DNA of 25,443 bases from Deltaproteobacteria bacterium (GTDB taxonomy: Bacteria; Desulfobacterota; Desulfuromonadia; Geobacterales; Pseudopelobacteraceae). Numbering within the stretch: the stretch's first letter is position 1; every line of letters starts with the position of its first letter. The translations under genes were made by a program, and so were the position numbers. The notes beneath the pieces were generated by a model that did no database searches, had not been told where the DNA came from, and worked only from the letters and a program-made list of their open reading frames with translations. Shown here piece after piece: positions 1 through 7,289 of this stretch. The DNA lies in NCBI GenBank assembly GCA_016219145.1, contig JACRCG010000275.1, positions 1-25,443 on the forward strand, in the 5' to 3' direction.

Positions 1-1
1 T

Positions 2-358
2 GTCGCAAAAAAAATAAACTTCCAGCGCCACGTAATCCGACTGCTCGGATTGCATGGAATCGAAGCATTACATGCGAGGGTAGAGGAGCTTCAGGAAGTG
101 TACGCAAACAGATTCAGCATTATTACCTCACGTGCATTTACCCGGCTGGAAAACTTTGTTTCGCTGTCTGCTCCATTGCTGGCAAAAGGGGGGCGCCTGA
201 TTGCGATGAAGGGAGCGGATGCAGAGGATGAAATTGCCGCTGACAACGACAAGCTGCTTGAGCTTGGCTTTAGCGTCAGCGCTATCCATCAGTACAATCT
301 GCCTTGCAACATGGGCAGACACTGCCTGGTGGTGATAAAACCATGTCAAGCCGCATAA
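2..358 (+). CDS. rsmG: 16S rRNA (guanine-N7)-methyltransferase RsmG, C-terminal part
   Basis: The reading frame is open from base 2 and continues past the left edge, so only the last ~118 codons are seen. RsmG (GidB) uses SAM to methylate the N7 of G527 in 16S rRNA in the cytoplasm. The visible part carries the family's C-terminal signatures: a KKINF..HVIR..G segment, a DVITSRAF-like strand here reading IITSRAF, then L..LLAKGGRLIAMKG, and an ending in LVVIKP. The gene ends in TAA and is followed by a hairpin terminator at 414-440. In many bacteria rsmG lies beside mnmG and parA/parB; that neighbourhood would be to the left and is not visible. A TTG at 50 is internal, not a start. Confidence 0.9.
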   Translation, partial: VAKKINFQRHVIRLLGLHGIEALHARVEELQEVYANRFSIITSRAFTRLENFVSLSAPLLAKGGRLIAMKGADAEDEIAADNDKLLELGFSVSAIHQYNLPCNMGRHCLVVIKPCQAA

Positions 359-413
359 AATAAGGGGTCGGAGATCGAGCGTCCTAATATCAATTCTGGG
401 GCCTTTTGGGCAG

Positions 414-440
414 GCTGCCCATATCGAGGGCAGCATTTTT
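414..440 (+). terminator. Rho-independent terminator after rsmG
   Basis: GCTGCCC at 414-420 pairs perfectly with GGGCAGC at 428-434 across a 7-base loop, and is followed by ATTTTT and a second T-rich run at 446-450. It lies 56 bases after the rsmG stop. The rest of the 359-587 gap shows no gene, and I could not support a specific promoter for the next gene. Confidence 0.7.
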
Positions 441-587
441 GGCATTTTTAGTCCCTGCGGCAATTTTGGGCCTTTGGAGCAACGCGAACCGGGAAGAACC
501 CAATTTCCGAGATAATGCAGTTGCAGATGATCCAAATCTGCACTAAAGTGCTGGAGTTATCGGTCAATAAAGCAGAAGGAGTGCCAG

Positions 588-1313
588 ATGAAAAAATTGA
601 TTTGCATGTTGCTTATTGCAACCCATATCTCGGCTTGTGCCACCTACAAAAATCGTGCGGTCTCTTTCAAGCCTCCCCAGGGGTACTCGAATTATCATAA
701 CGCAGATGGATTGATGGTAGGAGCCGAAGCGTTCGATGATAAAAAACTTGCCGAAGAAGCTTTCGGTTTTGATATCCGAGGGGCCGGAGTTCTGCCGGTT
801 CAGATCGTGCTGGACAACCGCAGCGGTCAGGCGGTCGAAGTTGTCTCCGGACAGACCTTTCTGGTAGACGGCAGCAGCAGATACTGGAAGATACTCTCCA
901 ATCAGGAGGCAATCGACCGTGTTCAGAAGGCAACCGAAGTCGGAGCGATCGGCAAGGGAGCCGGAAGAGGTGCGGCATTTGGCGCGGCAGCTGGAGCGCT
1001 GCTTGGCTTGGCGCTCGGTGTGGTGTCGGGGCGCAACGTGGGTGAAGCCGTAGTCAAAGGGGGTGTTCTTGGCGGGGCCGGCGGAGCAGTGATTGGAGGG
1101 GCTGACAAGGCCGGAGATGACCGTCAGCGAGAGAATAAAATCGCCAGTGATGTTCGCGAAAAAGGGATTGAGGGTAAGATAATGCACGCCGAGGCGCTGG
1201 CAAATGGATTTATCTTTTTCCCCGGTGAAGCGGAAACGGTAAAGGAGCTGCGGTTGCAGCTCAGATTCCGGAACAGCGGAACCGTTGAAACCATCAATCT
1301 GCGGCTGCGTTAA
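588..1313 (+). CDS. Glycine-zipper lipoprotein of unknown function
   Basis: The 241-aa product starts at an ATG preceded by AGAAGGAG with good spacing. It opens with a lysine-led hydrophobic segment and a relaxed lipobox ISA-C, which makes Cys17 the likely lipidated residue, so it should be exported and membrane-anchored. Residues ~119-173 are extremely rich in Gly and Ala with GxxxG spacing (a glycine zipper), flanked by polar segments. The C-terminal ~55 residues look like a beta-rich domain. Glycine-zipper lipoproteins include outer-membrane and stress-related proteins, but this sequence does not reveal a precise role. It sits 21 bases ahead of mqnC and may be co-transcribed with it; nothing links the two functionally. 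Confidence 0.75.
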   Translation: MKKLICMLLIATHISACATYKNRAVSFKPPQGYSNYHNADGLMVGAEAFDDKKLAEEAFGFDIRGAGVLPVQIVLDNRSGQAVEVVSGQTFLVDGSSRYWKILSNQEAIDRVQKATEVGAIGKGAGRGAAFGAAAGALLGLALGVVSGRNVGEAVVKGGVLGGAGGAVIGGADKAGDDRQRENKIASDVREKGIEGKIMHAEALANGFIFFPGEAETVKELRLQLRFRNSGTVETINLRLR

Positions 1314-1334
1314 CGGTGGGAGTTTGCAATTACA

Positions 1335-2420
1335 ATGAAGATACGGATGCCGCAGGGGGTGTCCGTCATGCTTGAAGTGCCGAGAATTGATCGGGAAGAA
1401 GCGCTCGGATGGCTGATGGGCAAAGATCTTCTGACGATTGCTACTTATGCCGACAAAATACGTCGCAAGCTACATCCGGAAAATCTGGTAACATTTGTCG
1501 TTGATCGCAACGTCAACTACACCAATATTTGTGAATCCAGATGCTCGTTCTGCGCTTTTTATCGCGACAGCGACGCCTGTGATGCCTATGTACTTTCCAG
1601 TGACCAGATCTACGAAAAGATCGCCGAATTGGTGGCGTCGGGTGGCAGCCAGCTGTTGATGCAGGGTGGACTTAATCCGGCACTTGAAATTGATTTTTTC
1701 GAGGAGCTTTTCCGAGGAATCAAAGAGCGCTTTCCGATGCTGCAGAATCACTCGCTCTCACCGGCCGAGGTGGTCTGCATTGCCGCAAACTCAGGCTTGA
1801 CGCTGGATGAGACCCTTCTGCGGCTTAAATCAGCCGGACTGGATTCGATTCCGGGAGGCGGCGCAGAAATTCTGGTAGACGAAGTCCGCAACAGCATCTC
1901 GCCCAAAAAGATCGGCTGGCGGCAGTGGCGCGAGGTCATGCTCAAAGCTGCGGCTCTCGGCATGCCGACTACGGCCACGATGATGTTCGGCAGTCTTGAG
2001 AAGCCGGAGGATATCATCGAACACCTCTTCCGTGTGCGTGAACTTCAGGACGACGGCGGTTCGTTCACCGCCTTTATTCCTTGGACATACCAGCCCGGCA
2101 ATACCGTTCTGGGTGGGGCTACCGCCACAGGTGTCGATTATCTGAAAGTGCTGGCCTTGTCGCGCATTGTGCTGGACAACATCCCAAATCTACAGGCCAG
2201 TTGGGTTACACAGGGGGCAAAAATGGCTCAGACCGCGCTGTTTTTCGGGGCCAACGACCTGGGGGGCACCATGCTGGAGGAAAATGTAGTTGCTGCAGCA
2301 GGATGCAGTTTCCGCATGTCGCAGGACGAAATGATAAAACTGATCCAGGGCGCCGGGTTCAAGGCGGCACAGAGAAACACGGCCTATACCATATTGCGGG
2401 AGTTCGGAATTGAGCATTAA
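1335..2420 (+). CDS. mqnC: Cyclic dehypoxanthine futalosine synthase (MqnC)
   Basis: Radical SAM enzyme of the futalosine route to menaquinone. It cyclises dehypoxanthine futalosine using a 4Fe-4S cluster and SAM in the cytoplasm. The cluster motif CESRCSFC (CxxxCxxC) occupies residues 66-73, preceded by the family's NYTNIC lead-in. Other family features follow: the LLMQGG strand, IPGGGAEIL, and TAFIPW.YQPGNT. The length (361 aa from the first ATG) fits the family. The start is uncertain. The ATG at 1335 has only a distant GTGGGAG, whereas an in-frame ATG at 1368 (residue 12) has CAGGGGG about 7 bases upstream and gives the more usual N-terminus. The 3' end overlaps rnd by 11 bases. No other mqn gene is in the window. 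Confidence 0.93.
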   Translation: MKIRMPQGVSVMLEVPRIDREEALGWLMGKDLLTIATYADKIRRKLHPENLVTFVVDRNVNYTNICESRCSFCAFYRDSDACDAYVLSSDQIYEKIAELVASGGSQLLMQGGLNPALEIDFFEELFRGIKERFPMLQNHSLSPAEVVCIAANSGLTLDETLLRLKSAGLDSIPGGGAEILVDEVRNSISPKKIGWRQWREVMLKAAALGMPTTATMMFGSLEKPEDIIEHLFRVRELQDDGGSFTAFIPWTYQPGNTVLGGATATGVDYLKVLALSRIVLDNIPNLQASWVTQGAKMAQTALFFGANDLGGTMLEENVVAAAGCSFRMSQDEMIKLIQGAGFKAAQRNTAYTILREFGIEH

Positions 2421-3573
2421 TAACCAGCAGGCTGGAATCTGCGAGATAATAACAACGGCCGATCGTCTGGCTGAACTGGCCGCACTGCTTGCGCGCCAGA
2501 CGGAAATAGCCGTAGATCTCGAAATGGACTCCCTGCATCACTATCGGGAAAAGGTCTGCCTGATTCAGGTTTCTACCCGCAGCCAGAGCTGGCTGATAGA
2601 TCCGCTGGCGCTTAGTGATCTTTCACCCCTGGCCGCTTCGCTGTCCAATCCGGACATTCTGGTGGTCATGCACGGCTCGGACTATGACATAAGGTCGCTG
2701 CATCGCGACTTTGGAATCGAAGTCAACAATCTTTTTGACACCATGATCGCCGCCCGTTTTCTGGGAATCCAGGAATTCGGCCTGGCAGCGCTTTTAAGGG
2801 CTCGTTTTGGTATTGAGCTGGACAAAAAATACCAGAAGGCCGATTGGAGCAGGCGGCCCTTGACTCCCGAGATGAGCGCCTACGCCGTTGCCGACACCTC
2901 TGATCTGTTGCCTTTATACGATCTGCTCCGCGCAGAGCTGCTGCAAAAAGGGCGCTTGTCGTGGCTTGAAGAGGAGTGTAGCCTGGTCTGTCAGGCGCGT
3001 GTTACGGAGAAAGAGGGGCCGCTGTTTTTGTACTGCAAGGGATCAGGCAAGCTCAGGGGGCGCAATCTGGCGATTCTGGAAGAGCTGCTTCAATTTCGTG
3101 ACAACCAGGCCAGGGAACTGGATCGCCCGCCATTCAAGGTATTTTCAGCCGAAACTCTTCTGGTGATTGCCGAACGTACGCCACGTACCATGATTGACTT
3201 GAGCGGAATCAAGGGAATGACGCCCGGCCAGGTCAATCGCCATGGAGCAGGCATTTTGCAGGCGGTTGTGAACGGTATGGAAATACCTGACGATAGATTG
3301 CCGCGCTTTCCCCGGCCGCCCAAAAACGATCTGATAGAGGGGGCCAAGGAGCGCCTCAAGCGCCTGAAGTCCTGGCGTGAGCACAAAAGTGCCGAACTTG
3401 GACTTGAACCGGGTGTGCTGGCCCCGAACTGGCTGCTGGAATCCGTTGCCGATTTCAGTCCCGCTACTTATTCCAGCCTGGAAAGCATTTCGGGCGTACG
3501 GCAGTGGCAGTTAAATTTGTGCGCGGAAGATTTAATCAGAATAGCGGCTGACATGACAACTGGCGAGGGATAA
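2410..3573 (+). CDS. rnd: Ribonuclease D (DEDDy 3'-5' exonuclease with HRDC domain)
   Basis: RNase D trims 3' ends of tRNA precursors and other small RNAs. The 387-aa product has all three exonuclease motifs: D36 and E38 in AVDLEMDS, D93 in HGSDYD, and Y158/D162 in YAVAD, which marks the DEDDy subgroup. A helical HRDC-type nucleic-acid-binding region follows at about residues 205-290, and a C-terminal helical tail makes the protein close to the E. coli length. The best start is a TTG at 2410, 6 bases after GCGGGAG; it overlaps mqnC by 11 bases, implying translational coupling. Four bases separate its stop from the next gene. Confidence 0.92.
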   Translation: MSINNQQAGICEIITTADRLAELAALLARQTEIAVDLEMDSLHHYREKVCLIQVSTRSQSWLIDPLALSDLSPLAASLSNPDILVVMHGSDYDIRSLHRDFGIEVNNLFDTMIAARFLGIQEFGLAALLRARFGIELDKKYQKADWSRRPLTPEMSAYAVADTSDLLPLYDLLRAELLQKGRLSWLEEECSLVCQARVTEKEGPLFLYCKGSGKLRGRNLAILEELLQFRDNQARELDRPPFKVFSAETLLVIAERTPRTMIDLSGIKGMTPGQVNRHGAGILQAVVNGMEIPDDRLPRFPRPPKNDLIEGAKERLKRLKSWREHKSAELGLEPGVLAPNWLLESVADFSPATYSSLESISGVRQWQLNLCAEDLIRIAADMTTGEG

Positions 3574-3576
3574 TTC

Positions 3577-4512
3577 ATGGAACAACCCTATTTGAGCATA
3601 GTCATCCCTGTCTACAACGAGGAAGCCAACCTGGAACATCTCATGGAACGGCTGCTTCCGGCTGTTCAAGGCACCGGCCATTCTTTCGAGATCATCTTCA
3701 CAAATGACGGCTCCAAAGACCGCTCGCTGGAGATACTCTGCCGGATGGCAGAGCGCAATGAAGGTGTGAAAGTTATCGACTTTACAGGCAATTTCGGTCA
3801 GCATATGGCGATTCTGGCGGCCTTTGAGGCATCCAGCGGAGAGATCGTCATCACGCTGGATGCCGATCTGCAAAATCCCCCCGAAGAGATACCGCGCCTG
3901 ATAGCAGAGATAGAAAAAGGGCATGACGTGGTCGGAACCATCCGCCAGCAGCGTCAGGATTCCGCTTTTCGTAAAATGGCGTCGCGAGTCGTCAATATCA
4001 GCACCAACAAGATCACCGGGATGCAGATGCAGGATTACGGCTGCATGCTGCGCGCCTACCACCGTTACGTGGTTGACAACATCAATCGCTGCAAGGAGTC
4101 CACGACTTTCATACCGGCCCTGGCGCAGACCTTTGCCTCAAATCCGACCGAGATCGAAGTGGGTCATGCCGAGCGGGCCGAGGGTGAGAGCAAATACTCC
4201 TTTTACAAACTGATTCGCCTGAATTTCGACCTGATGACCGGTTTTTCGGTCGTGCCGCTACAGCTGTTTGCCCTGTTCGGCATCATAACATCGGTCATGT
4301 CGGTTGCCTTTGCCCTGTTTTTGCTGATACGGCGCTTTCTGGTCGGAGCTGAGGTGGAGGGTGTCTTCACCCTGTTTGCGATCCTGTTTTTCTTCATCGG
4401 CATTATCATTATGGGGATCGGAATCGTAGGGGAATATGTCGGCAGAATTTATCAGGAGGTCAGGAAGCGACCAAGGTTTGTGGTCAGGAGGGCCTACGGG
4501 TTTGACGAATAA
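3577..4512 (+). CDS. arnC: ArnC-like undecaprenyl-phosphate sugar transferase (GT2)
   Basis: Family 2 glycosyltransferase of the ArnC/DPM1-like type, which moves an activated sugar onto undecaprenyl phosphate at the inner face of the cytoplasmic membrane. The N-terminal GT-A domain holds VIPVYNEE (residues 9-16), the acidic ND at 43-44 and DAD at 95-97 with the typical LQNPPEEIP continuation. Two transmembrane segments follow at about 227-255 and 262-290, then a basic tail. The length of 311 aa is close to E. coli ArnC. The start is an ATG after GAGGG. Together with the next gene and the epimerase at 7655 it resembles part of the 4-amino-4-deoxy-arabinose lipid A pathway. The actual sugar is inferred; arnB and arnT are not seen here. 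Confidence 0.85.
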   Translation: MEQPYLSIVIPVYNEEANLEHLMERLLPAVQGTGHSFEIIFTNDGSKDRSLEILCRMAERNEGVKVIDFTGNFGQHMAILAAFEASSGEIVITLDADLQNPPEEIPRLIAEIEKGHDVVGTIRQQRQDSAFRKMASRVVNISTNKITGMQMQDYGCMLRAYHRYVVDNINRCKESTTFIPALAQTFASNPTEIEVGHAERAEGESKYSFYKLIRLNFDLMTGFSVVPLQLFALFGIITSVMSVAFALFLLIRRFLVGAEVEGVFTLFAILFFFIGIIIMGIGIVGEYVGRIYQEVRKRPRFVVRRAYGFDE

Positions 4513-5416
4513 CAGACTTGTTGTCTGCGCCTATCACAATGTCGGTTGCCGCTGCATCGCCGAACTGCTGCGGCAGGGCGCGGAGATCGCCCTGATCTTT
4601 ACCCACGAAGATTCTCCGGCCGAAGCGATCTGGTTCGAGTCGGTGCGCGAGTTGGCCGGGCGGCATGGCATACCGTATCTGACTACGGACTTGAACATGC
4701 CGGAGAACATTGAACTGGTGAAGATGATCGCGCCTGATTTTATCTTTTCGTTCTACTACCGCACCATGATAAATGCCGAGCTGCTGGAGATTCCGCCTGG
4801 TGGGGCGCTCAACCTGCACGGCTCATACCTGCCGAAATACCGGGGACGGGTGCCGGTCAACTGGGCCGTCATCAAGGGCGAGACCGAAACCGGGGCCACT
4901 CTGCACTACATGGTAGCCAAGCCCGATGCCGGCGATATAGTTGATCAGGAGAAAGTTGCGATAGCTTTTACAGATACCGCTATTGATGTATTTCAAAAAG
5001 TGACCGATGCGGCTGTTACGGTACTGGCCCGCTCCTGGCCGCTCCTGCGTGCCGGCATTGCACCGCGCATTCCGATGAACCTGGGCGATGGGAGCTATTT
5101 TGGAGGTCGCAAGCCGGCGGATGGACTGATTGACTGGACGCGCAGTGCCATTCAGATTTACAACCTGATCCGCGGGGTTACCCATCCCTACCCCGGCGCT
5201 TTCACCTTTTTTGAGGGAAAAAAGGTCATTATCTGGCAGGCCTGGCCGGTTGAAGGAGAGGGAGAGCCGGGTAAAATCCTGTCGCAAAATCCATTATTAG
5301 TAGGCACCGGTAAAGGATTGCTGGAAATACGGTCAATACAAGAAGAAGAAAAAAAGGAGAAATATTTAACCTGTAGCTTGACGATTACCGGCTCATTTGA
5401 TATAACACCGTCATAA
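4502..5416 (+). CDS. ArnA-type formyltransferase (stand-alone N-terminal half of ArnA)
   Basis: Folate-dependent formyltransferase matching the N-terminal half of bifunctional ArnA, which N-formylates UDP-4-amino-4-deoxy-arabinose. The motif NLHGS..PKYRGR carries the catalytic Asn104 and His106, and Asp142 lies in PDAGDIV, as the family requires. A C-terminal OB-fold-like part follows. An ATG at 4436 exists in this frame, but TTG at 4502 is preferred: AGGAGGG lies 9 bases upstream and the family fold begins with the following LVVCAY strand. This gives 304 aa and an 11-base overlap with arnC. The last ~40 codons (from about 5290) are AT-richer and drift from the family. That is where the inserted CRISPR-associated island begins, so the tail may be remodelled. 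Confidence 0.88.
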   Translation: MTNNRLVVCAYHNVGCRCIAELLRQGAEIALIFTHEDSPAEAIWFESVRELAGRHGIPYLTTDLNMPENIELVKMIAPDFIFSFYYRTMINAELLEIPPGGALNLHGSYLPKYRGRVPVNWAVIKGETETGATLHYMVAKPDAGDIVDQEKVAIAFTDTAIDVFQKVTDAAVTVLARSWPLLRAGIAPRIPMNLGDGSYFGGRKPADGLIDWTRSAIQIYNLIRGVTHPYPGAFTFFEGKKVIIWQAWPVEGEGEPGKILSQNPLLVGTGKGLLEIRSIQEEEKKEKYLTCSLTITGSFDITPS

Positions 5417-5442
5417 TTAACTCCTTCTATAAGGGTGAAAGC

Positions 5443-6405
5443 ATGATTCCAGCGAAACGCTACATCTTTCATCTGGCCGCATCCACCCCACTATTGCTCC
5501 CCGAATACAAGGGTTCTACCCTGCGCGGCGGCTTCGGCCACGCCTTCAAAAAGGTTGTCTGCACCTTTCGTGGAAAGCCCTGCGACAACTGCCTACTCAA
5601 ACATCGATGTGCCTACTCGTACATCTTTGAAACACCCCCGCCTGAAAACTCTGCAAAAATGGTCAAATATCTTCGCGCACCCCATCCGTACATTATTGAG
5701 CCGCCATTGGAAAAGCGTGAGACCTACTCTGCCGGTGAAACGCTGAAATTCGGTCTGGTTCTGATTGGGCGGGCAATGGAGTATCTCCCCTATTTCGTTT
5801 ATGCATTCGAGGAACTTGGCATGATGGGAATCGGCAAGCGCAAGGGGGAGTTCAGGCTTGATCGCGTTTGTTGTGGGGATGATGTCGTTTATGAGGGCGC
5901 CACAAAGGTTCTTAATAGCCTGAGCTGCAGAGACGCAGAGGGCACAGAGAATAACATTGAGGAGGGACAGCGTCAAATCGTGCTCAATTTTCTGACACCT
6001 ACTCGTCTTGTATTGAATGAAAAGCTGATGGCAGCACCTGATTTCCAGACGATTTTCCGCACGCTGCTGCGGCGTCTTTCAATGCTGAGCTATTTCCACT
6101 GCGGCAAGGAATTGGATCTTGACTACAAAGGATTGATCGAACTGGCGGGATCTGTTGTGACAACCGAACGCAACATTCACTGGTGGGACTGGGAGCGCTA
6201 TTCCAGCCGTCAGGATGAGCGGATGAAGCTGGGTGGCTTTGTGGGGGAGATGGCTTTTACCGGAGATTTAGGCAAATTTATACCGTTTCTGCGCGCCGGG
6301 GAAATGGTCCATGTCGGCAAGGGGACAGGTTTTGGGCTGGGGTTGTATGTGATGGAGGAGAATGGCTGCAATCAGTTAGCCACTTCCTTGAGCAGTTCCG
6401 GGTGA
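5443..6405 (+). CDS. cas6: CRISPR-associated endoribonuclease Cas6 (C-terminal Cas6 domain, 4-Cys N-terminal region)
   Basis: Cas6 RAMP proteins cut CRISPR precursor RNA within the repeat. This 320-aa product has the glycine-rich RAMP loop GKGTGFGLG at residues 292-300, preceded by the typical LGGFVGEM.FTGDL..FIPFLRAGE.VHV stretch. An earlier LRRLS.LSYFHCGKELDLD segment is characteristic of the Cas6 C-terminal-domain group. Near the N-terminus, Cys40, Cys47, Cys50 and Cys56 form a probable metal site after a LRGGFGHAFK segment. Residues 161-171 are encoded by one arm of an ACAGAG-type repeat. The last ~11 codons overlap the 3' end of mqsA on the other strand, so the natural C-terminus was probably replaced at an insertion junction. 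Start ATG follows AAGGG. The core domain looks complete; the activity and the RNA target are unknown because no array is nearby. Confidence 0.82.
   Translation: MIPAKRYIFHLAASTPLLLPEYKGSTLRGGFGHAFKKVVCTFRGKPCDNCLLKHRCAYSYIFETPPPENSAKMVKYLRAPHPYIIEPPLEKRETYSAGETLKFGLVLIGRAMEYLPYFVYAFEELGMMGIGKRKGEFRLDRVCCGDDVVYEGATKVLNSLSCRDAEGTENNIEEGQRQIVLNFLTPTRLVLNEKLMAAPDFQTIFRTLLRRLSMLSYFHCGKELDLDYKGLIELAGSVVTTERNIHWWDWERYSSRQDERMKLGGFVGEMAFTGDLGKFIPFLRAGEMVHVGKGTGFGLGLYVMEENGCNQLATSLSSSG
5925..5955 (+). repeat. Single arm of the ACAGAG-type repeat inside cas6
   Basis: The stretch contains GCAGAGACGCAGAGG and GCACAGAGAATAAC, matching the arm pattern of the repeats at 8704, 11190, 16861 and 21083, including the AATAAC flank. 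It is read in frame as Cas6 residues 161-171. I see no matching opposite arm within the gene, so it is a half-copy or a remnant. Confidence 0.55.
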
Positions 6406-6767
6406 CGGTCAAGAAGGCGCAGCAGGGTGTCGGCTGCTTTGCCGGGCCGGGTTATTCCTCTTTCGTATTGGGAAAAAGCGCGGATTCCTCCTCCGAAAAT
6501 TTCACCGGCACGTTTCTGGGTAAGCTTCAGGCGCTTGCGAACTTTACGGATTGCAGCAGGGGGCAGTGGTTCGGAGTCAACTTGGGCTCGGAAGGCTTTG
6601 ACTGTTTCCAGGTAATATTCTGTCTCGCTAGTGCTAAAGATTCCGTCCCCACAACTGGAGCAGTATTTACCCGGCATTTGGATGTTGATGCTTTTGCCCA
6701 GATATTCACAGGTTTCTTCCCGAACTTCCGGAACAAGGGTTCCTTTGCCGCAGAGGGGGCATTTCAT
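6372..6767 (-). CDS. mqsA: MqsA-family antitoxin (zinc domain plus HTH)
   Basis: Antitoxin that binds and neutralises MqsR and represses the operon. The 131-aa length equals E. coli MqsA. Zinc ligands are Cys3, Cys6, Cys36 and Cys39. The C-terminal helix-turn-helix has VRK.L.LTQK.A.EIFGGG (residues 76-94), followed by AFS.YERG and the family ending LLR.LD.HPELL. The start at 6767 is set by AAAGGAG directly upstream, which lies inside the last codons of mqsR; the gap to the mqsR stop is 4 bases. The E. coli DNA-contact residues Asn97 and Arg101 correspond here to Arg96 and Gln100, suggesting a different operator. The gene converges on cas6 and overlaps its 3' end by 34 bases. Confidence 0.92.
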   Translation of the reverse strand: MKCPLCGKGTLVPEVREETCEYLGKSINIQMPGKYCSSCGDGIFSTSETEYYLETVKAFRAQVDSEPLPPAAIRKVRKRLKLTQKRAGEIFGGGIRAFSQYERGITRPGKAADTLLRLLDRHPELLKEVAN

Positions 6768-6771
6768 GATT

Positions 6772-7077
6772 CTATCTCCTTTTGAACGACACAACCAGCA
6801 GGTTGCGCTCAGGTATGATGGTAAGTTTCAGGTACAGCGGTGTTCCCTGGAACAAGGGGCGGTAGACATCCTGCCAGCTTGTATGATCGGCGTAGCTTGT
6901 CATGCTTTTGTAGAAATCGCGCATGGTAAGTGCTGCCAATACGGTAAACATATCGTCAACGGCCATGCCCAGAGTTGCCGCTCCTTTGCGGGCTACCGTA
7001 GTAAAAACTACGGATTCGGTGTTGGAGGCCAACCGGATGATCTCTTGCAGCGGAAAATGAGGCCGAAGTTTTTCCAT
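6772..7077 (-). CDS. mqsR: MqsR-family mRNA interferase toxin
   Basis: Ribosome-independent endoribonuclease toxin of the MqsR family (E. coli MqsR prefers GCU sites). The 101-aa product aligns along its whole length with the E. coli protein. Diagnostic blocks are DFYKSMT.Y.DHT.WQDVYRP, LYLKLT and VSFK. The residues corresponding to the E. coli active site (Lys56, Gln68, Tyr81, Lys96) are all present as Lys57, Gln69, Tyr82 and Lys99, so the toxin should be active. The start at 7077 gives the family N-terminus MEK..PH but has no Shine-Dalgarno sequence of its own. The only strong one is ~60 bases upstream, in front of a 6-codon ORF. The gene order toxin then antitoxin is that of E. coli mqsRA. 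Confidence 0.92.
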   Translation of the reverse strand: MEKLRPHFPLQEIIRLASNTESVVFTTVARKGAATLGMAVDDMFTVLAALTMRDFYKSMTSYADHTSWQDVYRPLFQGTPLYLKLTIIPERNLLVVSFKRR

Positions 7078-7118
7078 GGATTGAAGAGTAACAAAGTATG
7101 TTAGTTTTGGCAATGTGT

Positions 7119-7139
7119 TTAGAGGGGAGACCTGGCCAT
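7119..7139 (-). other. Possible 6-codon leader ORF upstream of mqsR
   Basis: On the minus strand AAAAGGAGG is followed 5 bases later by ATG and a very short frame encoding MARSPL, then TAA. The mqsR ATG lies 41 bases downstream without its own ribosome-binding site. The mini-ORF is in a different frame from mqsR. It could be a coupling or leader ORF, or simply a chance remnant of the cas1 sequence in which the signal lies. Confidence 0.3.
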
Positions 7140-7141
7140 AA

Positions 7142-7288
7142 TTACCTCCTTTTAAAGTGCGCACGGAAATTTCATATCTGAACGGTGACGCTATGAGTTA
7201 CCGGCGGATTTTTTTCAGACAGGCCGAAGCTCTGGCGCGAGTTGTGAGGGGAACGGATGCGGATTATCACCCGTTTTTGATGAGGTAA
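7142..7288 (+). pseudogene. cas1: Truncated cas1, last ~48 codons
   Basis: A short frame ends in TAA one base before the cas2 ATG. Its translation includes SYRRIFFRQAEALARVVRG and then a final DYHPFLMR. This matches the usual C-terminus of the Cas1 integrase (YRR...QA..LA..LRGE..Y.PF..R) and the usual position immediately before cas2. The frame is blocked by a TAA at 7139-7141, and nothing upstream resembles the remaining ~280 residues, including the active-site Glu/His/Asp region. An internal ATG at 7193 could give a 31-residue peptide, which would not be a functional Cas1. The break coincides with the upstream side of mqsR. Identity rests on motif recognition of a short tail. Confidence 0.75.
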
Positions 7289-7289
7289 T

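Noticed and set aside
5593..5976. Minus-strand 127-codon frame containing CALCVSAAQ
   Set aside because: Antisense of cas6; the CALCVSAAQ piece is the reverse reading of the repeat arm.
6402..7104. Plus-strand frames of 127 and 157 codons across the toxin-antitoxin region
   Set aside because: They are antisense to mqsA and mqsR, which match their families at full length on the minus strand.
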